This document shows, piece by piece, positions 1 to 9,420 of a stretch of 64,000 bases of DNA; position 1 is the stretch's first letter, and every line of letters begins with the position of its first letter. The notes beneath the pieces are model-generated. The model did no database searches. It worked only from the letters and a program-made list of their open reading frames with translations, and was not told where the DNA came from. The DNA comes from an uncultured Paracoccaceae bacterium (GTDB lineage Bacteria; Pseudomonadota; Alphaproteobacteria; Rhodobacterales; Rhodobacteraceae). A program made the position numbers and the translations under genes. The stretch spans positions 116,460 to 180,459 of the forward strand of contig CALKXV010000031.1 of the NCBI GenBank assembly GCA_938005545.1, read 5' to 3'.

Positions 1-503
1 CGGGCGCATTGTTCCTGTGTGTCGGTGTGATCTATGATCGGATGCACACCCGAGAGATTGACGCCTATGGCGGGTTGGTGAACCGAATGCCTGCCTATGC
101 AGCGGTGTTTATGTTGTTCACCATGGCCAATGTCGGATTGCCGGGCACATCCGGGTTCGTTGGCGAATTTCTGACATTGGTTGGCATGTTCCAGGCCAAC
201 ACTTGGGTTGCGGCGGTCGCGGCCACGGGCGTGATCCTGTCGGCGGCGTATGCGCTTTGGCTCTATCGTCGCGTGGTAATGGGGGATCTGATCAAGGAAA
301 GCCTGAAATCGATCACCGACATGACAGCCCGCGAGCGGAGCATTTTTGCGCCCCTCATCGTTATGACGATATTGCTGGGCGTATATCCCAGCCTTGTTAC
401 AGACATCATCAGCCCTTCGGTCTCTGCCTTGCTTGGCGGTTATGACACGGCGGTGGCTGAATTTGCGACCCAGAACGCGGTCGCTGAGAACGGAGGCCAC
501 TGA
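1..503 (+). CDS. nuoM: NADH-quinone oxidoreductase subunit M, C-terminal part (partial)
   Basis: Membrane proton-pumping subunit of respiratory complex I, cut by the window edge. About 167 C-terminal residues remain. They show the segment typical of NuoM near a broken helix ([12 protein letters not shown], roughly residues 43-54 of the visible part), followed by hydrophobic membrane segments. The stop codon overlaps the nuoN start by one base (TGATG), so the two are translationally coupled in the usual nuoL-M-N order. Family assignment is firm because the next gene is a clear NuoN; the missing N-terminal part lies outside the window. Confidence 0.93.
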   Translation, partial: GALFLCVGVIYDRMHTREIDAYGGLVNRMPAYAAVFMLFTMANVGLPGTSGFVGEFLTLVGMFQANTWVAAVAATGVILSAAYALWLYRRVVMGDLIKESLKSITDMTARERSIFAPLIVMTILLGVYPSLVTDIISPSVSALLGGYDTAVAEFATQNAVAENGGH

Positions 504-1939
504 TGCAATCGGGAGATCTTTCGATCGCGCTGCCGGAAATTATCCTGTCGCTGTTTGCCATGGGCGGATTGCTGGTCGGGGCATACGGCGGAAAAGACAA
601 ATTGGCGTCGCTCATGCTTTGGGTGACGGCGGCTGTTTTGGTTGCTCTGGCCGCTTGGATCGGGTTCCAAGGTGCAGGAACCGCAACGGTTTTCAACGGA
701 ATGTTCACCGATGACGCCTTTGCGCGCTTTGCCAAAGTGACGGTGCTTTTGTCGGCGGCTGCGGTGTTGTTGATGAGCGAAAGCTATATGATCAAGCGCG
801 ACCTTTTGCGGTTCGAATATCCGCTTTTGATCGCGCTGGCATCGGTTGGCATGATGGTCATGGTCTCGGCCAGCGATTTGATCGCGCTTTATATGGGGTT
901 GGAGCTTCAATCCCTGGCGCTTTACGTGGTTGCTTCTTTGCGCCGCGACAGCGTGAAATCCACCGAAGCGGGCCTGAAATACTTCGTGCTTGGCGCTTTG
1001 TCGTCCGGGCTTTTGCTGTACGGCGCGTCGTTGGTTTACGGCTTTTCCGGCACCACCGAATTTGCAGGCATTATCCAGGCGGCCCAAGGCGAAACGCCTG
1101 TGGGGATGCTGATCGGATTGTCGTTTGTCATTGCCGGTTTGGCGTTCAAAGTCTCGGCGGCACCTTTTCACATGTGGACGCCTGACGTCTACGAAGGTGC
1201 GCCGACACCGATCACCGCGTTCTTCGCAACCGCGCCGAAAATGGCAGCCATGGGGCTTTTCGCCCGTGTGGTGCACGATGCGTTTGGCGGCGTCATTGGT
1301 GATTGGCAGCAGATTGTCGCGGCCCTTGCCGTGGCCTCAATGTTCCTTGGAGCCGTGGCCGCGATTGGACAGCGCAACATTAAACGTCTGATGGCATATT
1401 CGTCGATTGCGCATATGGGATTTGCTTTGATGGGCTTGGCATCCGGTACGGCGCAAGGTGTGGAAAGCATGCTGATCTACATGGCGATTTATGTGACCAT
1501 GAACATCGGAACATTCGCGTTCATTCTTTCGATGGAAAAGGATGGGTCGCCCGTTTTGACGATTGACGCATTGTCGCTTTACTCGAAACGTGATCCTGCA
1601 AAGGCGTTGGCGGTGCTTGTCTTGATGTTCAGCCTTGCGGGTGTGCCGCCAATGGTTGGTTTCTTTGGCAAATACTCTGTGCTTTTGGCGGCTGTCGATG
1701 GTGGTTTGGCATGGTTGGCAATCCTGGGTGTCACCGCGTCTGTCATCGGTGCGTTCTACTACTTGCGGATCGTCTTCATCATGTACTTTGGTGCGGATGA
1801 AAGCGAATTGGACAAGGGCGGATCGGGTATCCTTTGGGGGTTCTTGATGGCGTCTGCGGCCGCGATGGTGTTCGGCGTCTTCAATCTATTTGGCATCGAA
1901 GGTCCGGCGGCGGCAGCGGCGGCGGCACTTGCGGGTTAA
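503..1939 (+). CDS. nuoN: NADH-quinone oxidoreductase subunit N
   Basis: Antiporter-like membrane subunit of complex I (478 aa, usual length), contributing to proton translocation. It is almost entirely hydrophobic with about 14 membrane segments. Visible family motifs are [12 protein letters not shown] (about residues 131-142), the lysine-bearing stretch [22 protein letters not shown] (about 213-234) and [15 protein letters not shown] (about 379-393). The ATG overlaps the nuoM stop. It is the last nuo gene; birA follows after 18 bases, so read-through into the biotin ligase, pantothenate kinase and RNase J genes is likely. Confidence 0.97.
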   Translation: MQSGDLSIALPEIILSLFAMGGLLVGAYGGKDKLASLMLWVTAAVLVALAAWIGFQGAGTATVFNGMFTDDAFARFAKVTVLLSAAAVLLMSESYMIKRDLLRFEYPLLIALASVGMMVMVSASDLIALYMGLELQSLALYVVASLRRDSVKSTEAGLKYFVLGALSSGLLLYGASLVYGFSGTTEFAGIIQAAQGETPVGMLIGLSFVIAGLAFKVSAAPFHMWTPDVYEGAPTPITAFFATAPKMAAMGLFARVVHDAFGGVIGDWQQIVAALAVASMFLGAVAAIGQRNIKRLMAYSSIAHMGFALMGLASGTAQGVESMLIYMAIYVTMNIGTFAFILSMEKDGSPVLTIDALSLYSKRDPAKALAVLVLMFSLAGVPPMVGFFGKYSVLLAAVDGGLAWLAILGVTASVIGAFYYLRIVFIMYFGADESELDKGGSGILWGFLMASAAAMVFGVFNLFGIEGPAAAAAAALAG

Positions 1940-1957
1940 GCGACGGGTTATCGGGCC

Positions 1958-2695
1958 ATGGTGACTTGGCCCGACGGCGTCGATCTTATCACGCTTGAAG
2001 AAGTGTCCAGCACGATGGTTGAAGCGGCCAATCGGGCACCGTCACTAACAAAGCCCACGTGGATCATGGCACGCCGCCAAACTGCCGCGCGTGGTCGGCG
2101 TGGACGAACCTGGCAAAACCCCGAAGGCAATCTGGCCGCGACGCTGGTTTTTAAGCCCGACGCCTCACCGCAAGAGGCCGCGCTGCGGGCGTTCACGGCA
2201 TCGCTTGCGTTGTATTCGGCGTTGGCCGAACGTGTCTCGGCTGAAGAGCTTGCGTTGAAATGGCCGAACGATGTGCTTTTGTCAGGTCGAAAAATTGCTG
2301 GTATCTTGTTGGAAAGTGCCGGGACAACAGGGCGCATCGACTGGTTGGCCATCGGGATCGGCGTCAATGTCACAACCTGCCCCGAAGCTGACGCAGATGC
2401 GTCTTTCGCGCCAGTCAGCCTAGCCGATATCGGTTGCCATGACAGCGCAGATGCGCTTTTGACCCGGCTCGCGCACCACATGGAGCTTTGGGAAACCACG
2501 TTGGTAACGCAAGGGTTCGCCCCGGTCCGGGCGGCTTGGTTGGCGCGCGCGGCCAAAATTGGCGAGGCGATCACAGCGCGAACCACCCATGACGAATTCA
2601 GTGGAATCTTCGAGAAAATCGACGAAACCGGTCAACTTGTGCTTTCCACCCCAAAAGGGCAAGTTGTCGTACCAGCGGGCGACGTCTTTTTCTAA
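1958..2695 (+). CDS. birA: Biotin--[acetyl-CoA-carboxylase] ligase
   Basis: Biotin protein ligase (245 aa). It makes biotinyl-AMP and transfers biotin to the carrier lysine of acyl-CoA carboxylases in the cytoplasm. The catalytic signature is present: TAARGRRGRTW (about residues 46-56), then LKWPNDVLL (about 104-112) and a GIGVNV segment. There is no N-terminal winged-helix DNA-binding domain, so this is a monofunctional enzyme and not a biotin-operon repressor. It lies 18 bases after nuoN and 9 bases before coaX, a gene order commonly seen in Rhodobacterales. Confidence 0.94.
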   Translation: MVTWPDGVDLITLEEVSSTMVEAANRAPSLTKPTWIMARRQTAARGRRGRTWQNPEGNLAATLVFKPDASPQEAALRAFTASLALYSALAERVSAEELALKWPNDVLLSGRKIAGILLESAGTTGRIDWLAIGIGVNVTTCPEADADASFAPVSLADIGCHDSADALLTRLAHHMELWETTLVTQGFAPVRAAWLARAAKIGEAITARTTHDEFSGIFEKIDETGQLVLSTPKGQVVVPAGDVFF

Positions 2696-2704
2696 AGGGA
2701 ATCC

Positions 2705-3481
2705 ATGCTTCTCTGTATCGATACCGGCAACACAAACACGGTCTTCTCGATCTGGGACGGCACGACGTTTATCGGCACGTGGCGCACGTCCACCGAACAT
2801 CAACGAACAGCGGATCAATACTATGTTTGGCTGTCGACCCTGATAGCGGCTGATGGGTTGGGCGAGGTTGGCATCGATGAAGTCGTTATTTCATCCACCG
2901 TACCGCGCGTGGTTTTCAACTTACGTATTCTGTGTGACAGGTACTTCGATTGTCGACCTTTGGTTGTCGGAAAACCCGAATGCAAACTGCCGGCTGCACC
3001 CCGCGTTGAAGAAGGTGTTCGCCCCGGACCTGACCGTTTGGCCAACGCGGCCGGAGCCTTCGTGCGCTTTGGCGGAAATACAGTCGTCGTCGATTTTGGT
3101 ACCGCAACCAATTTCGACGTTGTGGCCGAAGACGGTGCCTATGTTGGCGGCGTCATCTCACCGGGCGTGAACCTTAGTCTGGAGGCTTTGGCCCAAGGGG
3201 CCGCCGCTTTGCCCCATGTCGATATTTCGCGACCCGAAAAAGTCATTGGTACCAATACGGTTGCCTGCATTCAGTCCGGCGTTTTCTGGGGTTATAGCGG
3301 GTTGATCGAAGGCATTGTGGCCCGCATCAAAGCAGAGTACGGACGCGACATGAAAGTCATCGGCACCGGCGGATTGGCCCCGTTGTTCGCCCAAGGCGAT
3401 ATCAATTTCGACGCGATCGACGCCGATCTGACGATCTTCGGACTGACCGTGATCCAAGCGATCAACAAGGAAAATACATGA
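2705..3481 (+). CDS. coaX: Type III pantothenate kinase
   Basis: Phosphorylates pantothenate, the first step of coenzyme A synthesis (258 aa, normal for CoaX). The phosphate-binding loop is at the N-terminus (CIDTGNTNTVF). The family motifs GPDRLANA (about residues 102-109), VVDFGTATNFD (about 121-131) and GGVISPG (about 141-147) are all visible. It has the ASKHA fold and is unrelated to type I CoaA. The start is ATG 9 bases after birA, with AAAGGGA just upstream. Its end overlaps the RNase J start by 4 bases (ATGA). Confidence 0.96.
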   Translation: MLLCIDTGNTNTVFSIWDGTTFIGTWRTSTEHQRTADQYYVWLSTLIAADGLGEVGIDEVVISSTVPRVVFNLRILCDRYFDCRPLVVGKPECKLPAAPRVEEGVRPGPDRLANAAGAFVRFGGNTVVVDFGTATNFDVVAEDGAYVGGVISPGVNLSLEALAQGAAALPHVDISRPEKVIGTNTVACIQSGVFWGYSGLIEGIVARIKAEYGRDMKVIGTGGLAPLFAQGDINFDAIDADLTIFGLTVIQAINKENT

Positions 3482-5142
3482 GTGAAGCGCGACTGATTTA
3501 CCTCCCCCTTGGAGGCGCTGGTGAAATTGGCATGAACGCTTATGTTTACGGATGGGGCGCGCCGGGCGAGGAACGGCTGATCGTTGCAGATCTTGGTGTT
3601 ACGTTTCCCGAAATGGAAGGTTCGCCGGGCGTCGATCTGATCTTTGCCGACATCGAATGGCTGGAAGCCCGCGCCGATCGGATCGAAGGCATCTTTATAA
3701 CCCATGCGCACGAGGATCACGTCGGTGCAATTGGTCATCTTTGGACACGGCTGCGCGCACCTGTCTATGCGCGGGCTTTCACCGGGCATCATGCGCGGCG
3801 TAAGATGGAAGAACAGGGTAATGACCCTGAAAACATTAACATCGTGCCTGCCTGGCCCGAAACGATCGAAGCGGGGCCGTTTAAAGTTGGGTTTGCACCG
3901 ATCAGCCATTCGATCCCTGAAAGCTCGACCCTGATCATCGACACGCCAGCGGGGCGTTTGTTGCACACCGGCGATTTCAAAACTGATGCGACGCCCCTGG
4001 TTGGCGAACCCTTTGACGAACAGTTCTGGAGCAAGTTGGGCGACGAAGGCATCCATACGCTGATCTGTGATTCCACAAACGTCTTTTCACCAAAACCGGG
4101 CCGCTCGGAAGCAACCGTCGGGCCTGAAATAACCAATCTTGTGCGCGATGCGCCGGGCATGTTTGTTGCTACGACTTTCGCCTCGAATGTTGCCCGTGTC
4201 AAAACGCTTGCGAATGCTGGCATTGAAGCGGGGCGGTCGGTTTGTCTTATGGGTCGCGCAATGCGTCGGATGGTCGAAGCTTCTGTTTTGACTGGCGTTT
4301 TGGACGATTTCCCGACGACGGTGTCGCCGGAAGATGCCCAACAGATGCCGCGCCAAAACGTAATGTTGTTGGTTACGGGAAGCCAGGGCGAGCGGCGCGC
4401 GGCTTCGGCTGGATTGGCGCGTGGAAAGTATCTTGGGTTGGAATTGGCCGAAGGCGATACGTTTCTCTTTTCGTCAAAAACCATTCCGGGCAACGAACGG
4501 GGCGTGATCCGCATTATCAACGCCTTGGCCGAGCAGGGCGTGGATGTGATCGACGACAGTTCGGGTGACTATCACGTTTCTGGCCATGCGAACCGACCGG
4601 ATTTGAAACGTATGCACGAATTGACGCGGCCAAAGATTGTGGTTCCGATGCACGGCGAGTTCCGGCATTTGCGTGCGCACGCGCGGTTGGCTCAATCCAG
4701 CGGTGCGGCTTCTGTGATTGCGCCCAATGGGACGATGGTTGATCTGACGGGTGACACACCAAAGGTGGTCGATCATATCGAAGCCGGGCGCACCTATCTT
4801 GATGGCAAGGTTCAGATTGGCGCGATGGACGGTGTGGTGCGTGATCGCATTCGAATGGCGTTGAACGGCCATGTGCTTATCTCGCTGATATTGGAAGAAA
4901 ACGATCCGTTGGGCGACCCTTGGGTTGAACTTTCGGGCCTACCTGAAACAGGTGCTTCGAAAGCAGGGCTTGCTGATGTGCTGGAAGAAGACCTGAGCCA
5001 ATTGATCGGTCGGGCGAAGCGCAAAACGCTGTCTGACGATGGTAAGTTGGAAGAAGAACTACGTCGCGCAGTGCGCAAGACGTGCGAAGATGAAATTGGC
5101 AAGAAACCCGAGGTCACCGTGATCATCAGCCGACTTAGCTAA
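3478..5142 (+). CDS. rnj: Ribonuclease J
   Basis: Metallo-beta-lactamase/beta-CASP ribonuclease (554 aa) that acts as a 5'-to-3' exonuclease and endonuclease in RNA processing and decay. The zinc-binding motif THAHEDHVGA is at about residues 75-84. Further metal ligands are visible in SHSIPES and HTGDFK, and the beta-CASP region includes PMHGEFRHLRAHA. The ATG overlaps the coaX stop by 4 bases, so translation is coupled. The stop codon lies inside a long hairpin that probably ends the transcript. Confidence 0.96.
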   Translation: MSEARLIYLPLGGAGEIGMNAYVYGWGAPGEERLIVADLGVTFPEMEGSPGVDLIFADIEWLEARADRIEGIFITHAHEDHVGAIGHLWTRLRAPVYARAFTGHHARRKMEEQGNDPENINIVPAWPETIEAGPFKVGFAPISHSIPESSTLIIDTPAGRLLHTGDFKTDATPLVGEPFDEQFWSKLGDEGIHTLICDSTNVFSPKPGRSEATVGPEITNLVRDAPGMFVATTFASNVARVKTLANAGIEAGRSVCLMGRAMRRMVEASVLTGVLDDFPTTVSPEDAQQMPRQNVMLLVTGSQGERRAASAGLARGKYLGLELAEGDTFLFSSKTIPGNERGVIRIINALAEQGVDVIDDSSGDYHVSGHANRPDLKRMHELTRPKIVVPMHGEFRHLRAHARLAQSSGAASVIAPNGTMVDLTGDTPKVVDHIEAGRTYLDGKVQIGAMDGVVRDRIRMALNGHVLISLILEENDPLGDPWVELSGLPETGASKAGLADVLEEDLSQLIGRAKRKTLSDDGKLEEELRRAVRKTCEDEIGKKPEVTVIISRLS

Positions 5143-5160
5143 AAGCTAAGCCGGCTGATG
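5124..5160. terminator. Hairpin at the 3' end of rnj
   Basis: A 17-base stem with one mismatch (left arm 5124-5140, AAA loop 5141-5143, right arm 5144-5160). The rnj stop codon is at the loop edge. No run of T follows on either strand, so it may act as an RNA stabiliser or a factor-dependent terminator. It lies between two convergent genes and can serve both. Confidence 0.6.
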
Positions 5161-5184
5161 GCCGCTGGGAGGCGGGTCGGCGGG

Positions 5185-5631
5185 TTAAAAGTTTAGGCGA
5201 AAGCCCAAGTTTACAGACAGATCATCATCGTCGTCGCTGGCAAGCCCCGACGTCGTGGTGCGATTGCCATAGCGGCTTTGAAATGCGCTGACGCTAGTAT
5301 CGCGACGACCATCCAGTGATGGGGCGGAGCTGTTCGAAATATCGTACCCGACGCCAAGGCGAAATCCTGCGCGACGGTTACCGGTTTCGACCAGAGACAC
5401 TTCGGGACCAAAAGCAGCATTCTGATCCACAAAGGACAGGCCCAAAGCTTCCCCTTCGAAAGCCTTACCCATTTTGCTTGGTGTGAAATCGTAGAGTGAC
5501 GTTGACGCATATCCGTTACTTCTATTTGCTTCTTGGCTCACATCGAACGGGGACATGACGGTCTCAAAGGCCGATGCGTTTGTCGCGGCGACAAGTGACG
5601 CGGCTAGTGTGACAAGTGAAAGACGTTTCAT
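5185..5631 (-). CDS. Small secreted protein of unknown function
   Basis: 148 aa, not recognised. It has a clear Sec signal peptide (MKRLSLVTLAASLVAATNASA, cleavage after about residue 21). The mature part is polar and low in cysteine, with an acidic run (SDDDDDLSVN) before a C-terminal LGFRLNF. Alternating beta-type residues and a final aromatic residue would suit a small outer-membrane or periplasmic beta protein, but that is only inference. The ATG has GGAG 9 bases upstream. Conserved length and a good signal make it likely to be a real gene. Confidence 0.75.
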   Translation of the reverse strand: MKRLSLVTLAASLVAATNASAFETVMSPFDVSQEANRSNGYASTSLYDFTPSKMGKAFEGEALGLSFVDQNAAFGPEVSLVETGNRRAGFRLGVGYDISNSSAPSLDGRRDTSVSAFQSRYGNRTTTSGLASDDDDDLSVNLGFRLNF

Positions 5632-5898
5632 GTTTCGCGCTCCAGGTGCTGAATGGGCCGCCAGTTCGGCTCTTTCATCCTTTTTTCACGTCTTTTTGGC
5701 TTTGTCGCATCAACTGAATTGGAAAAGTTGTGCCAATTGTTTCAATCTAATTCGCTGATTTATCGCGAAAAAATTGAAAATGATCGGAAAAGGGTGATGG
5801 GCTTCATAACCGGCAGTAACGTGCGCGTAACAAACGTAACACTTCAGAGCGCCGGTTTGACGTGCATCCAGATGGTTCGGATTCGTTTAGATCGCGTG

Positions 5899-7329
5899 TT
5901 AGCTGGCTTTACGTTCTTCAAAGCTTTTCGCGATGAAGCTTGGCATGTGATCTCCCATGCCAACAACCTTGTTGCCGCCATCCCGACGCCCGCGTCCACC
6001 GCGATTGCGTTGCTGCGGCTCTTGCTCTGGAGCTGGCGTGGCTTCGGCGACGGGTGTTTCGGTGTTTGTGGCCTCAATTTCGGCCTTAGGAGCGTCCGGT
6101 TTGGGTTTGCGGCTGCGCGAACGTCGTGGTTTTGGTGTCTCGGTGGTTTCTGCCGACGAAGGCGCATCGACCGAGGTGCTTTGGACTGGATTCTCCGTGC
6201 GCGGAATTTCCTTGGCAATCAGCCGTTCGATCGCGTCAAGGTTTTTGCCGTCGGCGGGTGCGGATATCATGATCGCCTTGCCTTCGCGACCTGCGCGTCC
6301 AGTGCGACCAATGCGATGCACATAGTCTTCCGAATGGGTCGGCACATCGTAGTTAAACACATGGCTCACGGCCGGAACGTCAAGACCGCGCGCGGCAACA
6401 TCCGACGCAACAAGGAAACGCAAACTGCCATCGCGGAAAGCATCCAGGGTTTTCGTCCGCTGAGATTGTTCTAAGTCACCATGGATCGGAGCGGCATCCA
6501 GCCCGTGTTTTTTCAAGGATTTGGACACGATGTCGACGTCTGACTTACGGTTGCAGAACACAATGGCGTTGGTGCAACCTTCAGCTTCGCGTTCAATGAT
6601 CGCGCGCAAAACATCCCGTTTTTCTTTGGCGGCCCGATCCCTGCGGGACGGTTTGATCATGACAACTTCTTGAGTGATCGTTTCCGACGCCGTTGCTTGC
6701 CGTGCAACCTCGATCCGTTCGGGATTCGACAAGAAGGTATTGGTGATCCGCTCGATTTCCGGGGCCATGGTCGCGGAGAAGAACAACGTCTGACGTGTGA
6801 AAGGCGTCAGCGAGAAGATGCGTTCGATATCGGGGATGAAGCCCATGTCGAGCATCCGGTCGGCTTCGTCGACAACCATGATCTCAATACCAGTCAAAAG
6901 CAGTTTACCACGTTCGAAATGATCCAGCAGACGTCCCGGCGTGGCGATCAACACGTCAACGCCGCGATCAATAAGCAGGTCTTGTTCCTTGAACGACACG
7001 CCACCGATCAGCAAAGCCTTGGTCAGCTTTACGTTCTGTGCATAAGTGTCAAAATTTTCGGCCACTTGAGCGGCCAATTCACGGGTCGGGCACAATACCA
7101 ATGACCGTGGCATCCGAGCGCGCGCACGCCCCCGTGCCAGCATGTGGATCATCGGCAACGTAAAACTGGCGGTTTTACCCGTGCCCGTCTGTGCAATTCC
7201 CAAAACGTCGCGGCCTAGCAGCGCGGCAGGGATGGCACCTTCTTGAATGGGGGTGGGCGTTTCGTAACCAGCCGCTTCGACGGCCTTCAATACTTTTGGC
7301 GAAAGAGCCAGATCGGAAAACTTCGTCAT
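5899..7329 (-). CDS. DEAD-box ATP-dependent RNA helicase (RhlE type)
   Basis: RNA helicase (476 aa) that remodels RNA duplexes, probably in ribosome assembly, mRNA decay or cold adaptation. All core motifs are visible: Q motif (TPTPIQ), AQTGTGKT, PTRELA, VDEADRMLDMGF with DEAD, SAT, and in the second domain RGLD and HRIGRTGRAG. After about residue 380 comes a low-complexity tail rich in Lys, Arg, Pro and Glu (KPRRSRSRKPKP) ending in a glycine/arginine stretch, typical of alphaproteobacterial RhlE-like proteins. The ATG at 7329 has GGA 8 bases upstream. A longer TTG start at 7353 is possible but less likely. Confidence 0.93.
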   Translation of the reverse strand: MTKFSDLALSPKVLKAVEAAGYETPTPIQEGAIPAALLGRDVLGIAQTGTGKTASFTLPMIHMLARGRARARMPRSLVLCPTRELAAQVAENFDTYAQNVKLTKALLIGGVSFKEQDLLIDRGVDVLIATPGRLLDHFERGKLLLTGIEIMVVDEADRMLDMGFIPDIERIFSLTPFTRQTLFFSATMAPEIERITNTFLSNPERIEVARQATASETITQEVVMIKPSRRDRAAKEKRDVLRAIIEREAEGCTNAIVFCNRKSDVDIVSKSLKKHGLDAAPIHGDLEQSQRTKTLDAFRDGSLRFLVASDVAARGLDVPAVSHVFNYDVPTHSEDYVHRIGRTGRAGREGKAIMISAPADGKNLDAIERLIAKEIPRTENPVQSTSVDAPSSAETTETPKPRRSRSRKPKPDAPKAEIEATNTETPVAEATPAPEQEPQQRNRGGRGRRDGGNKVVGMGDHMPSFIAKSFEERKAS

Positions 7330-7398
7330 ATTGATCCATATGTTACGGACCAATTTTAGGCCCGTCGGAAAGCGGCGCGGGTCCGGATGACCACAGGC

Positions 7399-7407
7399 TT
7401 ATCCACA
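7399..7407 (+). promoter_or_regulatory. Perfect DnaA-box sequence before the helicase gene
   Basis: TTATCCACA matches the DnaA-box consensus exactly and sits inside a small inverted repeat (GGCTT...AAGCC, 7397-7412). It lies about 70 bases upstream of the helicase start. A single box is not an origin and could be chance or a DnaA-regulated promoter. Confidence 0.3.
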
Positions 7408-7489
7408 AGCCGCCGCAACTGGCGGCAGTGGTAATCCATCGGGCTTGGGGCGTCAATGACGGCTGGCAAATCGTTAACAATCAAGCGAA

Positions 7490-7506
7490 AAACAGCAAAA
7501 CTGTTT
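7490..7506 (-). terminator. Weak hairpin after prfC
   Basis: A perfect 6-base stem (AAACAG, 5-base loop, CTGTTT) about 85 bases past the prfC stop. On the minus strand it continues into TT, giving a short T run. It is weak and could be chance. Confidence 0.3.
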
Positions 7507-7589
7507 CTGTTTCGCATCGGTTGCGCAAATCACATGACATTTTGCAACCTATGGCGCGTTAACTTATGCACATATGGTCAATTCGTTCG

Positions 7590-9206
7590 TTACTCGACCT
7601 GCATTTCCTTGGTCGCGCTTAGTGTCAGGTCAGGATAATCCCGTTCGATGCGGTCGATATCCCACTGAAGGCGGGTCAGATATACAACATCGCCATCATT
7701 GTCGTGGGCGATGTGGCCTTTGTTGGCGTCGGCGAATTTTTCCACCGCGTCTTTAGGTCCGTGGACCCAGCGGGCCGAGGTGAATTGCGATGTTTCGAAC
7801 CTGACGGGCAGGTCGTATTCCAGCTCGATCCGGCTGGCGAGCACTTCGAATTGCAATTGACCGACCACACCCACCACAAAACCCGAGCCGATCGAGGGTT
7901 TGAAGACTTTGGCGGCGCCTTCTTCGGCGAATTGCATCAAGGCCTTATCCAGATGTTTCGCCTTCATCGGATCACCCGCCCGCACACCTTGCAGCAGTTC
8001 CGGCGCAAACGATGGTATGCCCGTCACGCGGATCGCTTCCCCTTCGGTCAGCGTATCGCCGATGCGTAGTTGGCCGTGGTTCGGGATGCCGATGATGTCA
8101 CCGGCCCAAGCTTCTTCCGCCAATTCGCGATCTGACGCCAAAAACAATACCGGATTGGAGATCGCCATCGGCTTTTTCGTGCGAACATGGTGCAATTTCA
8201 TGCCCCGCTTAAAGTGCCCTGACGCCATACGCACAAAGGCGACGCGGTCACGGTGCTTGGGATCCATGTTGGCCTGAACTTTGAAAACAAAGCCGGCCAC
8301 GGTTTTTTCTTCGGGCGAAACCTGACGTGGTTCGGCGGATTGTGGTTGGGGTTTCGGGCCGAAGTCACCAATGCCGTCCATCAGGTCTTTTACCCCGAAG
8401 GAGTTGATCGCCGAACCGAACCAAATTGGCGTCATTGTGCCGTCTAGGAATGCCTGTTGGTCAAACGCGGGCAGCAACTCGCGGGCCATCTCGACTTCTT
8501 CGCGCAGCTGAGCCAACAGGTTTTCGGGCACATGTTCGGCCAGTTTGGGGTCGCCCAGCCCATCGATTTTGATCGTTTCGGCCACCTTGTTGCGGTCGGC
8601 GCGTTCCATCAGTTCTAGACGGTCATTCAGCATATCGTATGAGCCGATAAAGTCGCGCCCCACGCCAATGGGCCAAGAGGCTGGGGTCACGTCAATCGCG
8701 AGGTTTTCTTGGATTTCGTCAATAATTTCGAAGGTTTCGCGGCTTTCTCGGTCCATTTTGTTGCAAAATGTCAAAATGGGTAGGTCGCGCATTCGGCAGA
8801 CCTCGAAGAGTTTCTGAGTCTGGCTTTCAACACCTTTGGCCCCGTCGATCACCATAACGGCGGCATCCACGGCCGTGAGTGTGCGATAGGTATCTTCCGA
8901 AAAGTCCGAGTGGCCGGGTGTATCGACCAGATTGAAACGGAAGTCGCGAAAATCGAATGACATGGCAGAAGCCGAAACCGAAATGCCGCGATCTTTTTCC
9001 ATGGCCATAAAGTCCGACCGGGTTCGGCGCGCTTCGCCTTTGGCGCGCACCTGGCCTGCCATTTGGATCGCGCCGCCGAAAAGTAGGAACTTCTCGGTCA
9101 GCGTCGTTTTGCCCGCATCGGGATGCGAGATGATGGCAAAGGTTCGCCGCCTCGCGATTTCGGGCGGCAGGTCGGGTGAGTTTGAGGCACGGTCTAACAT
9201 GCGCAT
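7590..9206 (-). CDS. prfC: Peptide chain release factor 3
   Basis: Translational GTPase RF3 (about 538 aa) that removes RF1 or RF2 from the ribosome after termination. GTPase motifs are all present: P-loop SHPDAGKTTLTEK (about residues 25-37 of this start), DTPGHSDFSEDTYR, and NKMDRE. The tail ends in the RF3-type domain. Two in-frame ATGs, at 9206 and 9200, fit the family N-terminus. The TTG at 9254 would add 16 residues without family support. The start lies directly after a 21-base inverted repeat (9207-9227). Confidence 0.95.
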   Translation of the reverse strand: MRMLDRASNSPDLPPEIARRRTFAIISHPDAGKTTLTEKFLLFGGAIQMAGQVRAKGEARRTRSDFMAMEKDRGISVSASAMSFDFRDFRFNLVDTPGHSDFSEDTYRTLTAVDAAVMVIDGAKGVESQTQKLFEVCRMRDLPILTFCNKMDRESRETFEIIDEIQENLAIDVTPASWPIGVGRDFIGSYDMLNDRLELMERADRNKVAETIKIDGLGDPKLAEHVPENLLAQLREEVEMARELLPAFDQQAFLDGTMTPIWFGSAINSFGVKDLMDGIGDFGPKPQPQSAEPRQVSPEEKTVAGFVFKVQANMDPKHRDRVAFVRMASGHFKRGMKLHHVRTKKPMAISNPVLFLASDRELAEEAWAGDIIGIPNHGQLRIGDTLTEGEAIRVTGIPSFAPELLQGVRAGDPMKAKHLDKALMQFAEEGAAKVFKPSIGSGFVVGVVGQLQFEVLASRIELEYDLPVRFETSQFTSARWVHGPKDAVEKFADANKGHIAHDNDGDVVYLTRLQWDIDRIERDYPDLTLSATKEMQVE

Positions 9207-9227
9207 GGTCTTAGCCGCCGTAAGACC
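9207..9227 (-). promoter_or_regulatory. Inverted repeat abutting the prfC start codon
   Basis: Perfect 7-base arms (GGTCTTA / TAAGACC) with a 7-base GC-rich loop. It ends directly against the first prfC ATG. In the mRNA it would hold the ribosome-binding region in a hairpin loop, or in DNA it could be an operator. Confidence 0.4.
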
Positions 9228-9420
9228 AACACGCAATTGGGCGCATAGCAACATGCGAGAATTCGGGAGTGATTACCGTGATGTGAAGGGATGGCAGCCC
9301 CTGCATCTTGTCCAGAATGGTCGTTGAAGATGTCTAGGTGGGCTGTTTAGTTGAGACGGTCCTGACTATACATTCCCCAAGACGGGCGACGTGTGCCTTG
9401 CCAGCGTGAAGGAATTGAAT

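Noticed and set aside
440..1276. 278-codon minus-strand frame within nuoN
   Set aside because: Composition (many Arg, His, Gln) is typical of an antisense shadow of a membrane protein gene.
5653..6474. 273-codon plus-strand frame opposite the helicase gene
   Set aside because: It is antisense to the C-terminal tail of a clear DEAD-box helicase and has no family features.
9255..9420. Possible tRNA or small RNA between prfC and xylB
   Set aside because: No cloverleaf arms or TTCGAATC-type loop could be found; looks like an ordinary promoter region.
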